Shown: positions 36,104-51,100 of the stretch, piece by piece
Numbering within the stretch: the first letter of the stretch is position 1
How the letters are laid out: every line of letters begins with the position of its first letter
Assembly (NCBI GenBank): GCA_005408345.1
Contig: SEMN01000007.1
Span: 2,516,001-2,580,000, forward strand
Reading direction: 5' to 3'
DNA from: Macquaria australasica
Lineage: Eukaryota; Chordata; Actinopteri; Centrarchiformes; Percichthyidae
DNA length: 64,000 nucleotides
Notes under the pieces: model-generated
Told to the model about the DNA's origin: nothing
Databases searched by the model: none
Seen by the model: the letters and a program-made list of their open reading frames with translations, nothing else
Made by a program: the position numbers and the translations under genes

Positions 36104-39100
36104 CTGCAACAAAAGGAAGCAACAATTAGAGTGGTACATTGATATTGTAGGAATCACATTTGTTGAAGTGGGCCTACAAGGCAAACACTTGGATGTGGTG
36201 GACTCATCCTCTCACTATATTTCAAATAAAAGTGATCTACCAATATTCATTCTCCTTTTAGCTCTGTTTTTGGTCTCCACCAACTCCTGAGGGAAATATC
36301 TGGCTCTTTAGGTGCTAAATGCTCCACTATGTTCACCAGCTAATTGCTAACTTTGTCTGTCTACCATTTGGTGCTGAGCAGGGAGCATACAGACATATTT
36401 TAGAGCTTTTTCCCTGAAAACAGCTACCTGCTGCAGCCGAACGACACTGATGACAGTGGTTGAACATGCTTGAAGAATATGCACCATGTAAGCATAATAT
36501 CAACTTAAATATAAAAGGTATTAAAATATAGATTTTGACACAGGGCCCCTCTATAAGGGCATCAAGAGTGGGTAAATGCAGGAACAACCTTAGGGCCCTT
36601 ATAATTAGATTTTTTAAATTTTCTTTAGTGGAGCATATTACCAAAGAAATTTGTAATTAATCAAATTACCATATGGAAAAACCTTTTAACCAATATATGA
36701 CTTACATCACTCTGCAGCTTGTAGGCCTGCTTGGCATGCTTGACATTGAGCTGCTCAGGGTCACAGGTGTAGTCGTGGAGCTTGTGGCGGTAGGTGAGGT
36801 CACTGGCCTGAGCCTGACTCTTTCTGGCCTGCAGGAACTCGGGCTGGTCGGCATGGATTTTGTAGTGGGCCCGCTCCTCCTTGGACTGGCGTTTATACTC
36901 CAGGTTGCTCTGGAGTTTGCTGGCTGCCAGAGAGTGCACCATCTTAGGGTCGTCCTCCACACAGCGCAGCCCCACCTGCTGGCCCTTCTCCTTCAGATGG
37001 GACTCCTTGTAGCGGAACTGTGGGAGGGAGAACGACAAAGTTTTCTATTTTCAGACAAGTTTTACAGCTTAATTAAAGTTGTTTATTTTAAATTATTAAA
37101 TTATTTTAGGGTTTTAAACAAATGGTTTAAAACAAAATACATGCAGCTACTTCAGGATGTTGTGCCTTAAAATGAGTTAAATACTTTGATTATGCTAATT
37201 ATGCTACATCCAGAATAAATAAGCAAAATGTTCCAACCTCAGTAGGAAATCATTTTTGTGCTGCAATACATAATGGGACTGTAATCTTGGGAGTAACTTT
37301 CTAAAGTCATAAAGAGGCCCAGCTGTTTTTTCACTACATTATTTTTTTTTTTTAAATGGTGCATTTACAGTAAGAGCTGATAATAAATCCTACTTTGTGC
37401 TTCAAAAATGTTTCAAAAAAGACTGATGGGACAAACTGAACTATCACATGAACTCACATCACTGGCAATTTCTCTGGAGGCCTTGGCAGTTTGGAAGGGA
37501 ATAGCATCCAGCCTCAGGTCATAGCCCGAGGTCTTCACTTGCTCCCCAGACGCCTTGTAAACTTTCTTCATGGGAAAAGAATTTTTGAAGATAAAAATGT
37601 CACAAAGTGATATTGGCATCTTTCCATGTGGATTTCAAATCATTTGCTTGTGTTTAAGATTGTGAGAGGTATCTGAGGCGTGCCTTACATCGCTAATCTG
37701 CTGGGCATTCATCTTGGCTCTGACGAAGTCTGGATCATCTGGGTGTAAAGTGTACTTATGCATGTCATCATTCTTCCCAGATTTGTACAGCCTCTGCAGT
37801 GTAAAGACATGAGCAGGAAAACAACAGTGTCATTAGCAGTGTTTAGGATTTTACAGTTAGAGCAACAGCAGTTCCTTCAATTAAAATGAGACTTAAGAAT
37901 GATTTCTTAAGCATCTTTTCTCCCCACCTCACTGCACTGTTGATAGCTCATCTTAGCGTGGACAATATCAGGAGAGTCAGCCACTGAGGTGAACCTCAGG
38001 CTGTCTGGCAGCTGACAATACTTCTTCTGCGTGAAGGAAGACCACACACACTTTAACAGCAGGAAATACAGATGGCCTTGACTTGTGTTAAAATAGGTCA
38101 CATTTAAAGTGAAATGTAATATAGGCTAAATTCAATGAACATTACAATTGGGTACCAAAAGTCAAATATCTCTCCTGTTATAAAAAAATGTTTTTTTACT
38201 TTTTACACACTTTTTTAGAGCAACACTAATGCTACATTGACTTTAAAGGCAAATACAGAGCAATAAAACACAAATATAGAATCTATCAAATAATTTTTTT
38301 ATTTTTAAACACACAACATAAAACAATATTGTGTAAATGCAAAATGCAATTTCATATTCTATCAGGACCGTAGCTACCATTTAGCAACCTGTAGGGAATT
38401 TAATTAAAAATGTACACATCATAAGTATTTTATGAGCTGATTCCACTATTTACAAATGCAATATTCTTTTAATTCGACAACTTTTAGGCCAACAAAATAA
38501 TAAATAAACAAAGGTGTCAGGAGTCTCAGCCAGAATTTTATAGCCGGCAGTCGAAGGCATGGAAACATCACTTAGGCCTTCACGTAAAGGAAATAAAATG
38601 TTTGCTTTCTGGTCATAATACTATGAGGGTGGTAAGGCGTGCGTTGGGGGACTTATGACCTCAGTATTTTCAAAATCCTGCCTACAGCCCTGTACGTGCT
38701 AATAAACATGTTTTCTAACTAATACCAGTTGCCACATGTACTCACGTCACTTATAAGTTCTCCAGCCTTCTTAGCCGACTCCAGCTGAGGTGCACCCACA
38801 CCGTCCCAGGCCACTCCTTTCATGTAATTGAGGTCAGACTTGTAGAGTTTCTAGACATAAGGCAATAAAATGTGTCAGCCAAGTTGAAACATATTAGTAA
38901 TGTCCTTTTGTTTCCTCCCATCCCTTCCTCATCCACACCTCTCACCTCACTCTGCAGGTTGTAAGCCGTTTTGGCCCACTTGACCTTCATGTCATCAGGA
39001 AGCACCGTGTACTCGTGCAGTCTCTTCCTGTAGTCCTGATCGCTGGCGAGGGCCTGGGCATTCTTAGCTGTCACCAGATGAATCATGTCTGGGGTGAGGT

Positions 39101-42100
39101 GGTACTGCCCGCTGGCCGTCAGCGCGTCCTTGCGATACTCCTGGTCGCTGGCCAGCCGGCCCGCCTGCAGGCAGTGCAGGAGTCGTGGGTCGTCCAAGAC
39201 GCTTTTGATCCCGATGTGCTTCCCTTTTTCCAGCAGGTGGTTGTGTTTGTAGTTGTACTGCAGAGACACAGAAGTAATAGCTGTAGTTGACTGTATTAAA
39301 GTGATATTTTGGATGAATATCAATCTATATTTTGTGTTTTTTCTCTTCAGTCTTTAAGTCTACTATTATCTTACATCACTGGCAATGCCTGTGGAGCTTT
39401 TGGCAGTCTGGAAGGGGATGTCCTGCATGGTGAGTTTGTAGCCCTGAGCCCTCAGAGTGTGCCAGGACTCTCTGTATTTGATCTGGAGCAGAGGGACAAA
39501 CAACCAAAGATCTTTAACCATAAAATAACACACACTATGAAAAAATAAGTCATAGATGTTGTCAGAGTATATTATGTGCTGCACAGATCACAGGAGCTTG
39601 TACTACCTCACTAAAGTTGGCTGCATTGATCTTTGCTTGTGTAATCTCTGGTCTGTCTGTTGTTATAGTGTAGTTATGCTGGTCATTCACCCCTTTCTCT
39701 TTGTACAAACGCTAGGAGAGAGGGATGAAACACATTTTATCTAAATGACAGCTGTGAAAGTATTGAAACAACAGGATGCCTTTTGACATGTGCAACTTAA
39801 TTAAGCAAATAAAAACCAACCACAATAGAAAATCTGGGCCAAAGTTACTAGAACAGAACTAAAACAATCAACAAGCTCATTGTCTCACTTCATTCGTGAT
39901 CTGTCCAGTGAGTTTGGCATGGACGATATCTGGAGAGTCAGCCACAGAGGTGTGCTTGAAGTTGTATGGCTGCTGACGGTACTTTTTCTGTTACAGAAAT
40001 AACAACAAAGTTGGTATCGGTTAAGTTTTTGTATGTTTTAAGGTAAATCAATTCAAGGAAAGGAAATCAACATTCAAAATCCAGAAAAATGACAATGAAC
40101 ATCAACACACAAGGTACATTCCTGATTATATACTGTTGTACTTTTTAAGATCTGGACCTACATGTTTGCAACATTAAGTACTGGATGTACTCTAAACACA
40201 TTGAAAAAGGAATAAATAGAACAAAAGAAAAGGAGATGTCCTACATCACTGATGAGGTCTGTGGCCCTCTTGGAGCCTTCAATCTGTAGAGCCCCAGTGG
40301 CGATCCAGGCTGCACCACGCAGGTAGTTCAGGTCAGAGCGATACACGTTCTGTGACAAACACACACATGAAAATACATCAACAATGCAATTCTTTCAATT
40401 CAACTTTCAAACATCCTGTTGGAGTAATTGCTGCTAAAACATTTCAGTAATAAACAAGAAAAATACTATGTATCTACACTTTAAAGTATTATACACTAAC
40501 AATAGAAGCTCTTACATTCAAACAACATATTGCAAAGTTTGTATGGCACTTGTATGTAATAACCAACTGATCAAACATTTGTTGAAAAAGTGTAAATTAC
40601 AAATTGATGTGGCACTCTTCTTTTTAAATGAAGTGAAATGAGTGATTATAACAGGAGCTGCTGTCTACCTCACCTCGCTCTGCAGAGCGTATGCTCTCTT
40701 GGCCGCCTGCACCTTCATGTCATCAGGCAGTGAGGTGTACTGATGCAGGGTGAGCCTGTAGTCCTGATCACTGACCAACGACTGGGCCTGTTTAGCGTGG
40801 GCGACCTCCAGCATGTCCATGGACAGGTGGAACTTCGAGAGCTGCTTCGCCGAGTCCTGCTTGTACTTAATCTGGAGAGGGATGAAGGGACAAGAGAGAG
40901 AAAGGGTTACAATATATTATTTGAACTGAGTTTTTTTGTCTGCAGAGTTACAGTTAGGAAGCACTTACATCACTCTGTAGCTTGCTGGCATGGACCGAGT
41001 GAGCGATGTTCATGTCATCCTGCAGTCCCTTCAGCCCGATCATCTTCCCTTTCGTCTTCTCAAATTCTTCTTTGTACTTTTGCTGTAATGACAAATCATT
41101 CCATTTCAAGATGCTGTAGCAAGATGAGTAAAGTGAGATGCTGTGTTAAATGTTTCAAGGTATCAGTGTGTTGAACAATCAATTAAACAAAACTAGAATG
41201 AACAACATCATGTGCATTAATACCATTATATATAGACAGGATTTAACTGTTGTTTGAGGCTCTACTCTTGTGTGAGAGTGCCAGGTAATTTGAAAAAGCC
41301 ACTTCTTGTGTGACAAATTATATATACATAACAAGAAGTGTAAGTTGCAAGCTCACGTCGCTGAGGATCTCTGCAGATGCTTTGGCGGACTGGAAAGGAA
41401 TGGCATCCAGACTCAGCTTGTAACCGCCATCACGTAACTTAGTCCAAGATTCCTTGTAACAGGTCTGAAAATGCACAACGCAGATGTATAAACTTAGTTC
41501 CACTTGGAAAACCTCACACACACAAAGGCAGCTGACTGGATAGATTGACTGGCTGTTTGATGGATTTCACGTGTCTCTGTGTGAGTTCTTGTGAGTGTGG
41601 TTTTACCTCGCTGAGGTTCATGGCATTGAGCTTGGCCTGAACCATCTCAGGCAGCTCTCCACTGAGCGTGTAGTTGTGCTTCATGTTTTCACCCTTCTCC
41701 TTGTACAACCTCTGTAAAGACGAAAGCAAGGCATTACTGATCATCCAGTTTACCTCCCATTTATCCCCCTGCCTGTTTATAAACCTCATATTTACAGTAT
41801 TTATGAGAGGCCATCAGCGCAGCAGTTAGACATGCTAAGTTCGGCCAAAAAAGATGACAGTACATTTTAGTAAGATGTGACAAATCATAATATTTGCAAG
41901 TGACACAAATACATCAGATTCAGTGCATTTTAGTTGCATAATATATTGTGTGCATTAAACAAATGACTGAGAGCACAAACGACAGCTGAACTTACATCAA
42001 TGGCCAGTTTGTTGCTGAGTTTGGCCTGGACCATCTCTGGAGTGTCTTCAACGCTGGTAAACTTCAGACCACTCACATGCTGACGGTACTTTTTCTAGAT

Positions 42101-45100
42101 TCAAAAAATACATTACAAAATGTCAGTGCGACTGTCATAGCGAGAGGAAGCCATAAACAAACCGGTGCACGTGCACTTCATGAACAGTAGAGGGCACAAT
42201 ATTATCACAAACAATTGTACTATTAAATAAACAACCTGGCAAAATGAAACAAAAGGAAACTGGTCATTTTTTGAAAATATTTTCTGTAAGATAGACAAAT
42301 ATACAGTAGATACATAGATAGATGAAAGTCTGCTCAGGAGGAACTCAAGGCTCTGTTCTATTTCAGTGCGGGCTGTCATTTCATGGTCTAATGATGGTAA
42401 CCCTGACTGGGATGACCCTTAAAATAAGTGGCTGCTCATGAAGAGGTTATGAATAGAGTCTGGTGTTGCCAGTCTGCAATAGATGTGTCACAGAAATATC
42501 TTTCTGTACCGTTTGCATGCATTTACAAAAAAAAAGCATTCATAAAGGGGAGTTTAATTTTTTTGATTCTGCAAAATTAGGACAAAACAAAATGCTATTG
42601 TGACAAAGAGGTAAAAGGTTTAGAAAGGAGTTGACAGGACAACCAATGTGCTAGATTATAGGCTAGCAGTTCAAATGACTCCTAAAGTTAGTTGGTTAGT
42701 TATATGTGATGCAAAAGATCCCCAAATGTCTGACTTCTTCTTGAGTTTTTTTCCTCTAAATTTGTCAAATATGAATGCAACTCAAATTACCAAGGTTCTT
42801 AAACAGCCTCTGGGCCCTGTTTCCAATTTATGCACACACTAAACTAAGAAGATCTGGGCATCAAGAAGCTTTTAGGAAACTGGACACTTAATGGGGGATG
42901 CTTCACAGCTTTCCCTTAGAAGGTCTGGATGGCACAAATAAAATTCGTCAGTGCATCCTGTGTTTCCTGATCTACCTTTCTATGATAACTGTGATGTAAT
43001 ATTTCAATGTAAGCAATGTGGACCCACAAACCTAATTCATTTGGTAAAGTGAAAGAAACATGGAAAGAGGGAGCCCTAATTAGTGAAGCTGAATCTTTTC
43101 TATATGAGACCACTTTAGTTACTATAATCAGTCTAGTCTCTTGTTATAGCTGGGGGTAGTCCACATACTTAACCCAGTTTCTGGAGAACAGGAATGGTCC
43201 GCGGCTCTTTAAATACATTCTGACCTAAGCTGTAAACCTTCCAGTCCCATGTTACACAATCACGCTTATCACTTTCTCTTGCTCTCTGTGCTAATTTGCC
43301 TACATAGGTCTCTAGTTATTAATAGCACTTAAGTGTGGTTAATCATACGCTGCATGATAATTGGTTTAAATTACATTTGAGTTCCAATACAATTACCATA
43401 AATGAGGGAAATGTTAATGAAGGTCAAGGATGGAAACACGCTGTTGCTGTGAGTTAGTGTTAGTATAAGTCTAGAGATTTTTTTTTTTTTTAATTTAATA
43501 TTACCAACTATTTAAACCCTTAACCCTGCAGCTGATTTCAGCAATGCATTGTGGGTCACAGGGTTGGAGGTTACCTCGCTGACGAGCTCCCCGGCCTTCT
43601 TCGCCTGCTGGACATCCAGAGATTTTGAGGCCTCCCAGCCGACGCCCTTCATCCAGTTCAGATCTGACCTGTACTGTTTCTAAAAAGAGACACACACAGA
43701 TTTCACTTTCAAATGACAGATTCTTGCATCTACTGTCCTGCAGTTAATGAATCACTTTCGCATTAAAACAAGTTGTTATTTGAATGTCTAACAACGAGAC
43801 GTACATCGCTCTGCAGTCCGTAGGCCTTCTTAGCCCAGGCAACATTCATGTCAGTTGGCAGAGTAGTATACTCATGGAGGAAAGTCCTGTAATTGGTCTC
43901 GGTTGCCAGGTCTTGAGCCTTCTTGGCGTGGCTGATGTTCAGCATGTCCAGGTGAACACTGGGGACGAGATTCATTTCATACAGTACATGAAGAGTAAAC
44001 GACACAAGATTTAAGGCCAGTTCTTGTAGTATATAATGCTGAATCAGTGCTCTTTGGTTATTGGGGTCATTCCCACTACAAAAGAAGAAGGTTATTGGTC
44101 ACAATGTCAGCAATTTGCAATGATGATGAATCTTCCAATAATGCAGATATAACCTTTAGAATGTGATATAATGTTGTTTTAAGAAGATATCTATGATTTC
44201 TAGTCAGTGTTTAGGCCTAAAAATGACTTTGAATGTTGAATTAAATCCCTTTACCTCTTTCAGACAACATCCTTCAGGAATTTTAGAGCTCATAAATCAT
44301 CACAACACACACAATGTTCCCCTCTGAGGCAAACATCTGCACTTATTTCACCAGAAGTGAAGGACAAATACAGCAGAGACAGAAAATGAGGTCTTAATGA
44401 TCTATGCAATCTATGCAAAAGTCATTCAGGTAAGGGGATTTTACATGATATTTTACTAATTGACTGAAGAGGACAACGGGATTGGGACATTGCTAAAACC
44501 AATGGCAAATGCACCTTCACACTTCAGGTTCAGTGATTAAGTGTTCTGCTGTTTATCTGACCGGCTACATAGCTACAGTTAACTCTATTCACCTGGTGTG
44601 GATATTATCCCTGATTTGAATTTGGGTCTAAAGGACACGTGTTAAAAAGACCCCATCAAGGTTAAGAGCCTCACCTGTATTTGCTCTTAGTGTCCTCATA
44701 GTCCTTCTTGTATTGGCGGCCACTCTGTAGCTTGGTGGCCAGAGCAGAGTGGGCCATCTGAGAGTCATCACTGACTGACTTGATGCCAATCACCTTGCCT
44801 TTGTTTCTCTCATACTTCTCCTTGTATTTGACCTACAAGAGGACAAGATATTATTGGTTTTTACCAGTCTATGAATTTGCCTGAATTTATTACATAGTAA
44901 AAACTTTTTTTCTGCAGGTATGCACTAATCTGCAAATATTCAAGTTAAAATACATTGTTGCACTTGGGAAATGAATACTTATTTTCTCCTCAGGCCAACC
45001 TTAAAGATGCAGACTGTTTTTAGAATAACTCACATCACTGGCCAGGTCTCTTTTGGCTTTAGCGGTGAGGATAGAGAGAGAGTCCAAACGCAGCTCGAAG

Positions 45101-48100
45101 CCCTTTTCCCTCTGCTTCTCCCAGTTGCTCTTGTACACTTTCTAAATAAGAAAATAGAAATCTGTATTACCTTGCAGTCATACATACAGAAAGGTCAGAA
45201 ATAGTGAATCTAATAGTGAATAAAAATAGGTTTCATTTGGCATTTCTACTTTGATTGATGTAACAGGATGTAACGATGACATACGGTCATGATGACCCAG
45301 GAAGAGAAATGGGGATATAAATGACGTAATGATTTTCTTCAGCTTTTAAAGTTGCATGTAAGATGGTTTTCAGACAGAGAGTATTTTCGGTTCCCGATTA
45401 AAAAGTCACTTGTGGATGAGTCACCAATGTTTACCACAGTTTCTTTGGTAGATGTAGACTTGAGGTCAAGCAGTTTCACAACTTTTAGTACACCAGTAAT
45501 TACACAGACAATTTCTGAAGGGACTGTAAGGACTTCCTATACATGCAAGTCAAATTGGTCCTGAATTACCTTTTTGTGTCAAATGTTGTGTGGGTCTCAT
45601 GACAGTTAAACTACTAAACAGTTAAAGTGCATTTTCTATACTAATCTAATTTTCCTCATTTCTGCCTTATGGGAAAGCTAAATACGTTATAAGAATCCTG
45701 AGCTGAATATTGGTTTCAAAAATGATTTCGATAAATTAATCTTTCTGAGAACAGACCATGTTGAACCAGTTGTCAGGTCACACAATCAGAACCATTATAA
45801 TATGCTTTACTGTACTGTATGAGTACATCACCATGGTAACCTCTTCCTCAGCAGTGAGCATTAAATGTTGACATTTAGAGTGAAGGGGCATGACGTCAAG
45901 AAACAAGGCTGCTACTGTACTGTATATTCTTTATATAGCAGATGTAGGATGTAAATGAAAAGGAGCATCGCGGTAGTTAAAGTGCACTGATAAATAATCC
46001 TTTCTGTATTCTCTTAATATTCAATTCAATTCAGTTTTATTTATATAGCGCCATATCATAACAAAGTTATCTCAGGGCACTTTTTCGAATAGAGCAGGTC
46101 TAGACCGACTCTTTATATTTACAGAGACAAGACCATAGACTACAGACAAACTCAGTCTATTTTTTGCTAAGATTTTACTGGCCTGAACATGGAGCCTTAT
46201 ACCACACACCATCACCAGAAAAGAAAACTACATTTTATAGTTGAACAGGTTAGAACAACATAAGAAACTGTTTAATTCACTGGACTTACCCCACTGAGAA
46301 GGTCAGCGTTGGCCTTTGCTTGTCTGAAGAGGGGCTCATCTTTTGTCATGGTGTACTGGTGTATTATCTGCTCTGTGTTTGCTTTGTACGCCAGCTGAAA
46401 ATCCGAATCAGATAGACATATGATGCGAGAGTGCACCGTAATTAAATGTACATGATTACAGCTTTAAAGTGAAGACCTTACGTCGCTCTGCAGTTCCTGG
46501 CTCTTCTTGGCGTGTTTGATGGAGAGATCGTCCGCCACCTGGGTGAACCTGATGCTGTCTGCCTTCTGACGGTATTTAGTCTGTGAAAAAAAAAACGGGC
46601 ATTTAGTAGATAAACAGTGTGCCTAATACAATGTAAAGTTCATTAACAAAGTAAAATATGTACACAGAAACACATAATTGTACTGACATCACTAAGCAGC
46701 TCTCCGGCTTTCTTGGCCTGGGCAATGTTCATACATCCTTCAGTCTCCCAGCCCACTCCTTTCATCCAGTTCAGGTCTGAACGATACTGGTTCTGTGGAG
46801 CAACAAAAAGTGTCAAAATTCAAATCCGAGTAATATTTTACCATTTGAATAACAGACTAGGGCTCATCCCTTCCTCTCGTCTCTCACCTCGCTTTGCAGG
46901 GAATAAGCCTTTTTGGCCTGCTGGACCTTGATGTCGTCAGGCATGACGGTGTAGTCGTGCAGCTTTGTGCGATATTCCAGGTCACTGGCAAGGGCCTGAG
47001 CCTTTTTGGCATGGCTCAGGTTGATCATGTCCAGAGGAAGGCTGTACTGGGCCTGGCTCTCCTTGGAGCCCTTCCTGTACTCAATCTGAAGTGGTGCCGA
47101 TTAAAAAAATGGGTAAAGTGGTCACACATATGCTGTAGCTGCATTAAGAGTTATATGTTTGAAAAAGTGCATTTTAATGCCTGTAATTGCTGTTGCTAAA
47201 ATGACTTGTGCTTACATCGCTGCTCATCTTGGCCACTTGAAGAGAGTGCAGAGTCTTGGAGTCACTCATGTTGACCCCCACTGCCTTTTCCTTGTCCTTC
47301 ATGTAGGTCTCTTTGTATTTAATCTGAAACACATGCCCGTCTGACTTAATTATCATATTTTATTAAACCCACTTAGGTTGTTGCTCAGATATTAGCTCTG
47401 TCTCAATTAGCTTGTAGCTCCGTGCAGTGGAGAAGAGTATGTGTTTGCTTACATCACTGGCGAGGTCTCGGGAAGCCTTAGCTGCTTTGACACTCAGGTC
47501 GTCCACGCCAATGTCGCAGGCTTTAGACTTGGTTTTCTCCCACTCCTCCTTGTATTTAATCTGGACCGATGAATTCAAATGATCAAATTATCACTTGAAG
47601 AATGAGAAGTGATTTTCTGTGAACATGTAAATGAGCTCGGATGCGCACATGCATACTCAAAGTGCGAGAGAGAATGTGTCTGTGTTTTAACTTACATCAC
47701 TGCACAAGGCCGCATTGGCTTTGGCCGTTTTGATTTGGGGCAGGTCCTGGGACAGTGTGTACTGATGTTTGGTCTTTTCATAGTCTGCTTTGTAATTATG
47801 CTAAAAAACACATTCAGACTCTGCAGTCAGCTCAGTGCTCATGAGTATAGTGTGCAGCAGATAAAGTTGGTGTTATCAGTCCTCGGTAGTGTATGTTGTC
47901 ATTATGCAGTTTACTCACCTTGCTGACAAGCTGAGCGTTTTTCCTTGCTAAAACAATCTCGGGTGTGTCTGTCACTGGACTGTACTTGACCTGGTCAATG
48001 TGTTGCCTGTAGTTCTTCTGCAGAGACATTTATTTTTTACAAATAATAAATGTATCACATCAGATGATCCACCTACCTGAGAAAAATATTTTTACAACCT

Positions 48101-51100
48101 TAATGTCTTTTGTTGAAATTTGTTGAATGTAATTTGAATCCACGCTGCATATTGACTTAGTGCTGTAAAAATATAATTGATTATTAATTGAACTCACATC
48201 TTTCAGTGGGTCCAGCTTCCTTTGGCTTTGGTAGCCTGGTGTGAGGGTGGCTGGGTAGTTGTATTCACCCTGCTCCTGTTCACAGCCTTGTTTATAAGCA
48301 ATCTGGAATTTACAAGAAGACTGTGTCAGTGATATTACTGGCACAGCAGTTATTTGATTTGTTTGTCAAGTTTCATAATCCAATCCTCATCAACCACAAG
48401 TTCAAGTGAACATTTGTCCATGGATTATATAAAAAATAAAACACTGAACATTTCTATGCTTTTTTGTCAATAAAATAGAATAGCAGGTGAAGGAGAATAG
48501 CTATTCAAAATCCAAAATGTCAAGATAACCCTTGAATACAAAACTGGATTCAAGCAGAGCCAATTTGGGATCTTAATAACTTGCATACATCTTTAAATTG
48601 CATATGTATATTATGGTAAGTCCATGAAAAACAAGGCTTACATCACTAGCCAGTTTCCTGGCCTTCATGGCATGCATGGTCTTCTTATCGATCCCTGAGT
48701 CTTCATAGTGGCCCTTCATATCGCTGGTGTACTTCTCTTTGTACTTGTTCTTTTGAAAAAATAAGAAAAATCAGTATAGAGGACTCTCTAATATAACCAT
48801 AACAGCCACACGTTTGCCTTATGACATATACAGTGAAGTAAAATATATAATTTTATAGGTTTTCTAGAATGTTTGACATCAAGGGGTCACAGGTATTTGT
48901 AATTAAAACAGTAACGTGAAATAAATGATGTTGATTGAAATAGTGTGTCATACTTACATCACTTGTGAATTTGGCAACTTTAGCAGCATTTTGAAACTGT
49001 GGTGTCTCACAGAAATTGATGCTGTGACCTTTGGTGTTCTCCAAGTCCTTCCTATACTCCACCTGTTAGAACATGTTGTTGATGTTTGTAACATTTTTCA
49101 TTGCAACCGCCTTTTTCTTTGTCGTTGTTGAACAGTCAGAGCTGATCCTTTGTGACACCATGCTATGTGCTAAATATAAAGCGCCTGCCACTCATCAGTC
49201 ACCATCACTGACACCCCATCATAACTCAAGAGTCACGGAGACAGACATTTAATCTTCAATGCGCTTTGCTGAGCTTAACAATGACAGCATGGCACCATTT
49301 AACTTGTCCCTTTACCACTAAAATACCACACAGGGAGATTTTTGTCACTTTTAAACACCCAAGCTAAAGCAGAACATTGTTCACAGGCAGGAAAAACTAC
49401 TGTGGTTGAATAAAGTGTGGTTTTAATGTAAGGCAAGACTCAGAATTTATTTATATGTCATATCCCCAAGGCTCAGAATAGTTGCTCAAGAGTGCAGCAC
49501 TGTGTCCCTGTGTGAGGTAACATTAGTTTGACGGGATGTCCCGTGGCCTTGGAGGTAAGCTGTAACCCCACCGGACAGGCATGTCAGAGATGCCGAAAAT
49601 GCAAGTTGGGTAGCTTCATGTCTGCTGGAAACTGACACAGGATGCCCAATATTTCCAGCTCGAAACACACACACGCACTGAGCAGCAGCATTTTTATCTG
49701 GAAAGGCTTTGTCATAGACTTAAAGATAGATTTAACGATTTATAACAAAACAACTTCCTGGATAAAGCTAGATGAAAGACAAATGTGCTGACTGAAGGTC
49801 TGGTCTTTGCCTTGTGAGCCTGACAGTCACTGGCGAGCTCACCTCACTGACAATCTTGTTGATCTTTCGGGCGTTCTTTAGAGCCAGATTGTCCTCGGAT
49901 GTCAGACTATGGAAGTGTGAGGTGCCCTTCATCTGGTTTAAGTCCTTCTTGTATTTTAGCTGCAAAGGGATGAAAGATGGTTTAGTGCATATAGGAGGAC
50001 GACGTTGTTGTGTTGTATTTCTGTAGGATCGGGAGATCAGTGGTGCACACGGTCTACTTTAGTCAGGGTGGAGAGAGAGAGACACTCTCATTGTAGTCCC
50101 TCATCTGTTCTGCCCAGTGATGACAAGGCCAGATGATGGATGAAGGTGAAGCTCTTACACTCTACACTCTGCAATGTTTTGACAGCATTTACAAACAGTA
50201 CACATGGCTACAAAACTGATACAGGCTCCCTTTTTAACCGCACAACAGACAGACCAACCTTCCAACTACTTTAATTTTAGACTCAAGTTATAGTGAAGTC
50301 TCATGAAGGGCCTAAACTGTATTTTTTTGTATTTCTGTTTGTCAAAAATATGGTATCGAGTGTTTATCTGCACTAAGGGTTGGTTGTTAATGTTGCTGTC
50401 AGGTTGATACTCACATTACTAGCATGTTCCTGAGCCTTCTTTGCAAGATGATAACCAGGAGTGATCATGGCAGGGAAACTTCCTTTGCCTCGTTGCTGCT
50501 CATACTCCTCAGTATAGGCAATCTGCAAACAGAGGGTAACTTATTTAATTCAATTCACTTGTAACACCAAAAATACAGGAAGTAATACAAATAATTAAAA
50601 CTTTGCTGTACACTATTTTCTAAAAGCTTTTAGTAGGTGGAAATTAAATCATACGGGCTAAGGTGTCAACCCTGTTAACACAACATCCTGAGTATTAATC
50701 TCAAACTATGAAAATCTTAAAAATAAAAAGATGTGTTCAGGTGACCTATAGCTCTAACATAAAGAACATGCATCCTCTAAATTATTTTATTTGATTAAAG
50801 GCAAATAAGGAACTTTAAACAGAGTATATTAATTGGGCATCCTACTTGGTTTTACAAGAGGCTTTTACATTAAACTCATTAATCAAACAGTAAGAGTAAA
50901 CTTCTTACCTGGCTGAAGTTCTCTGCATTTTCTCTGGCGTGAACTGCTTCAGCTACCGCGGCCTCAGTGCTGGCTTTACCCTTCATCTCCTGTTCGTACA
51001 TCTGACGATACTTTATCTAGTAGGACATGAAAGCCATTACCGCCTGACGATCGGGGGTCTGCAACAGTGTTTGTATGCATATGTGTACATTTTTATATTG

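Noticed and set aside
36673..37170. 165-codon plus-strand frame opposite an NRAP exon
   Set aside because: Antisense of the NRAP three-module exon; Leu/Val-rich complement of Lys/Gln/Asp codons.
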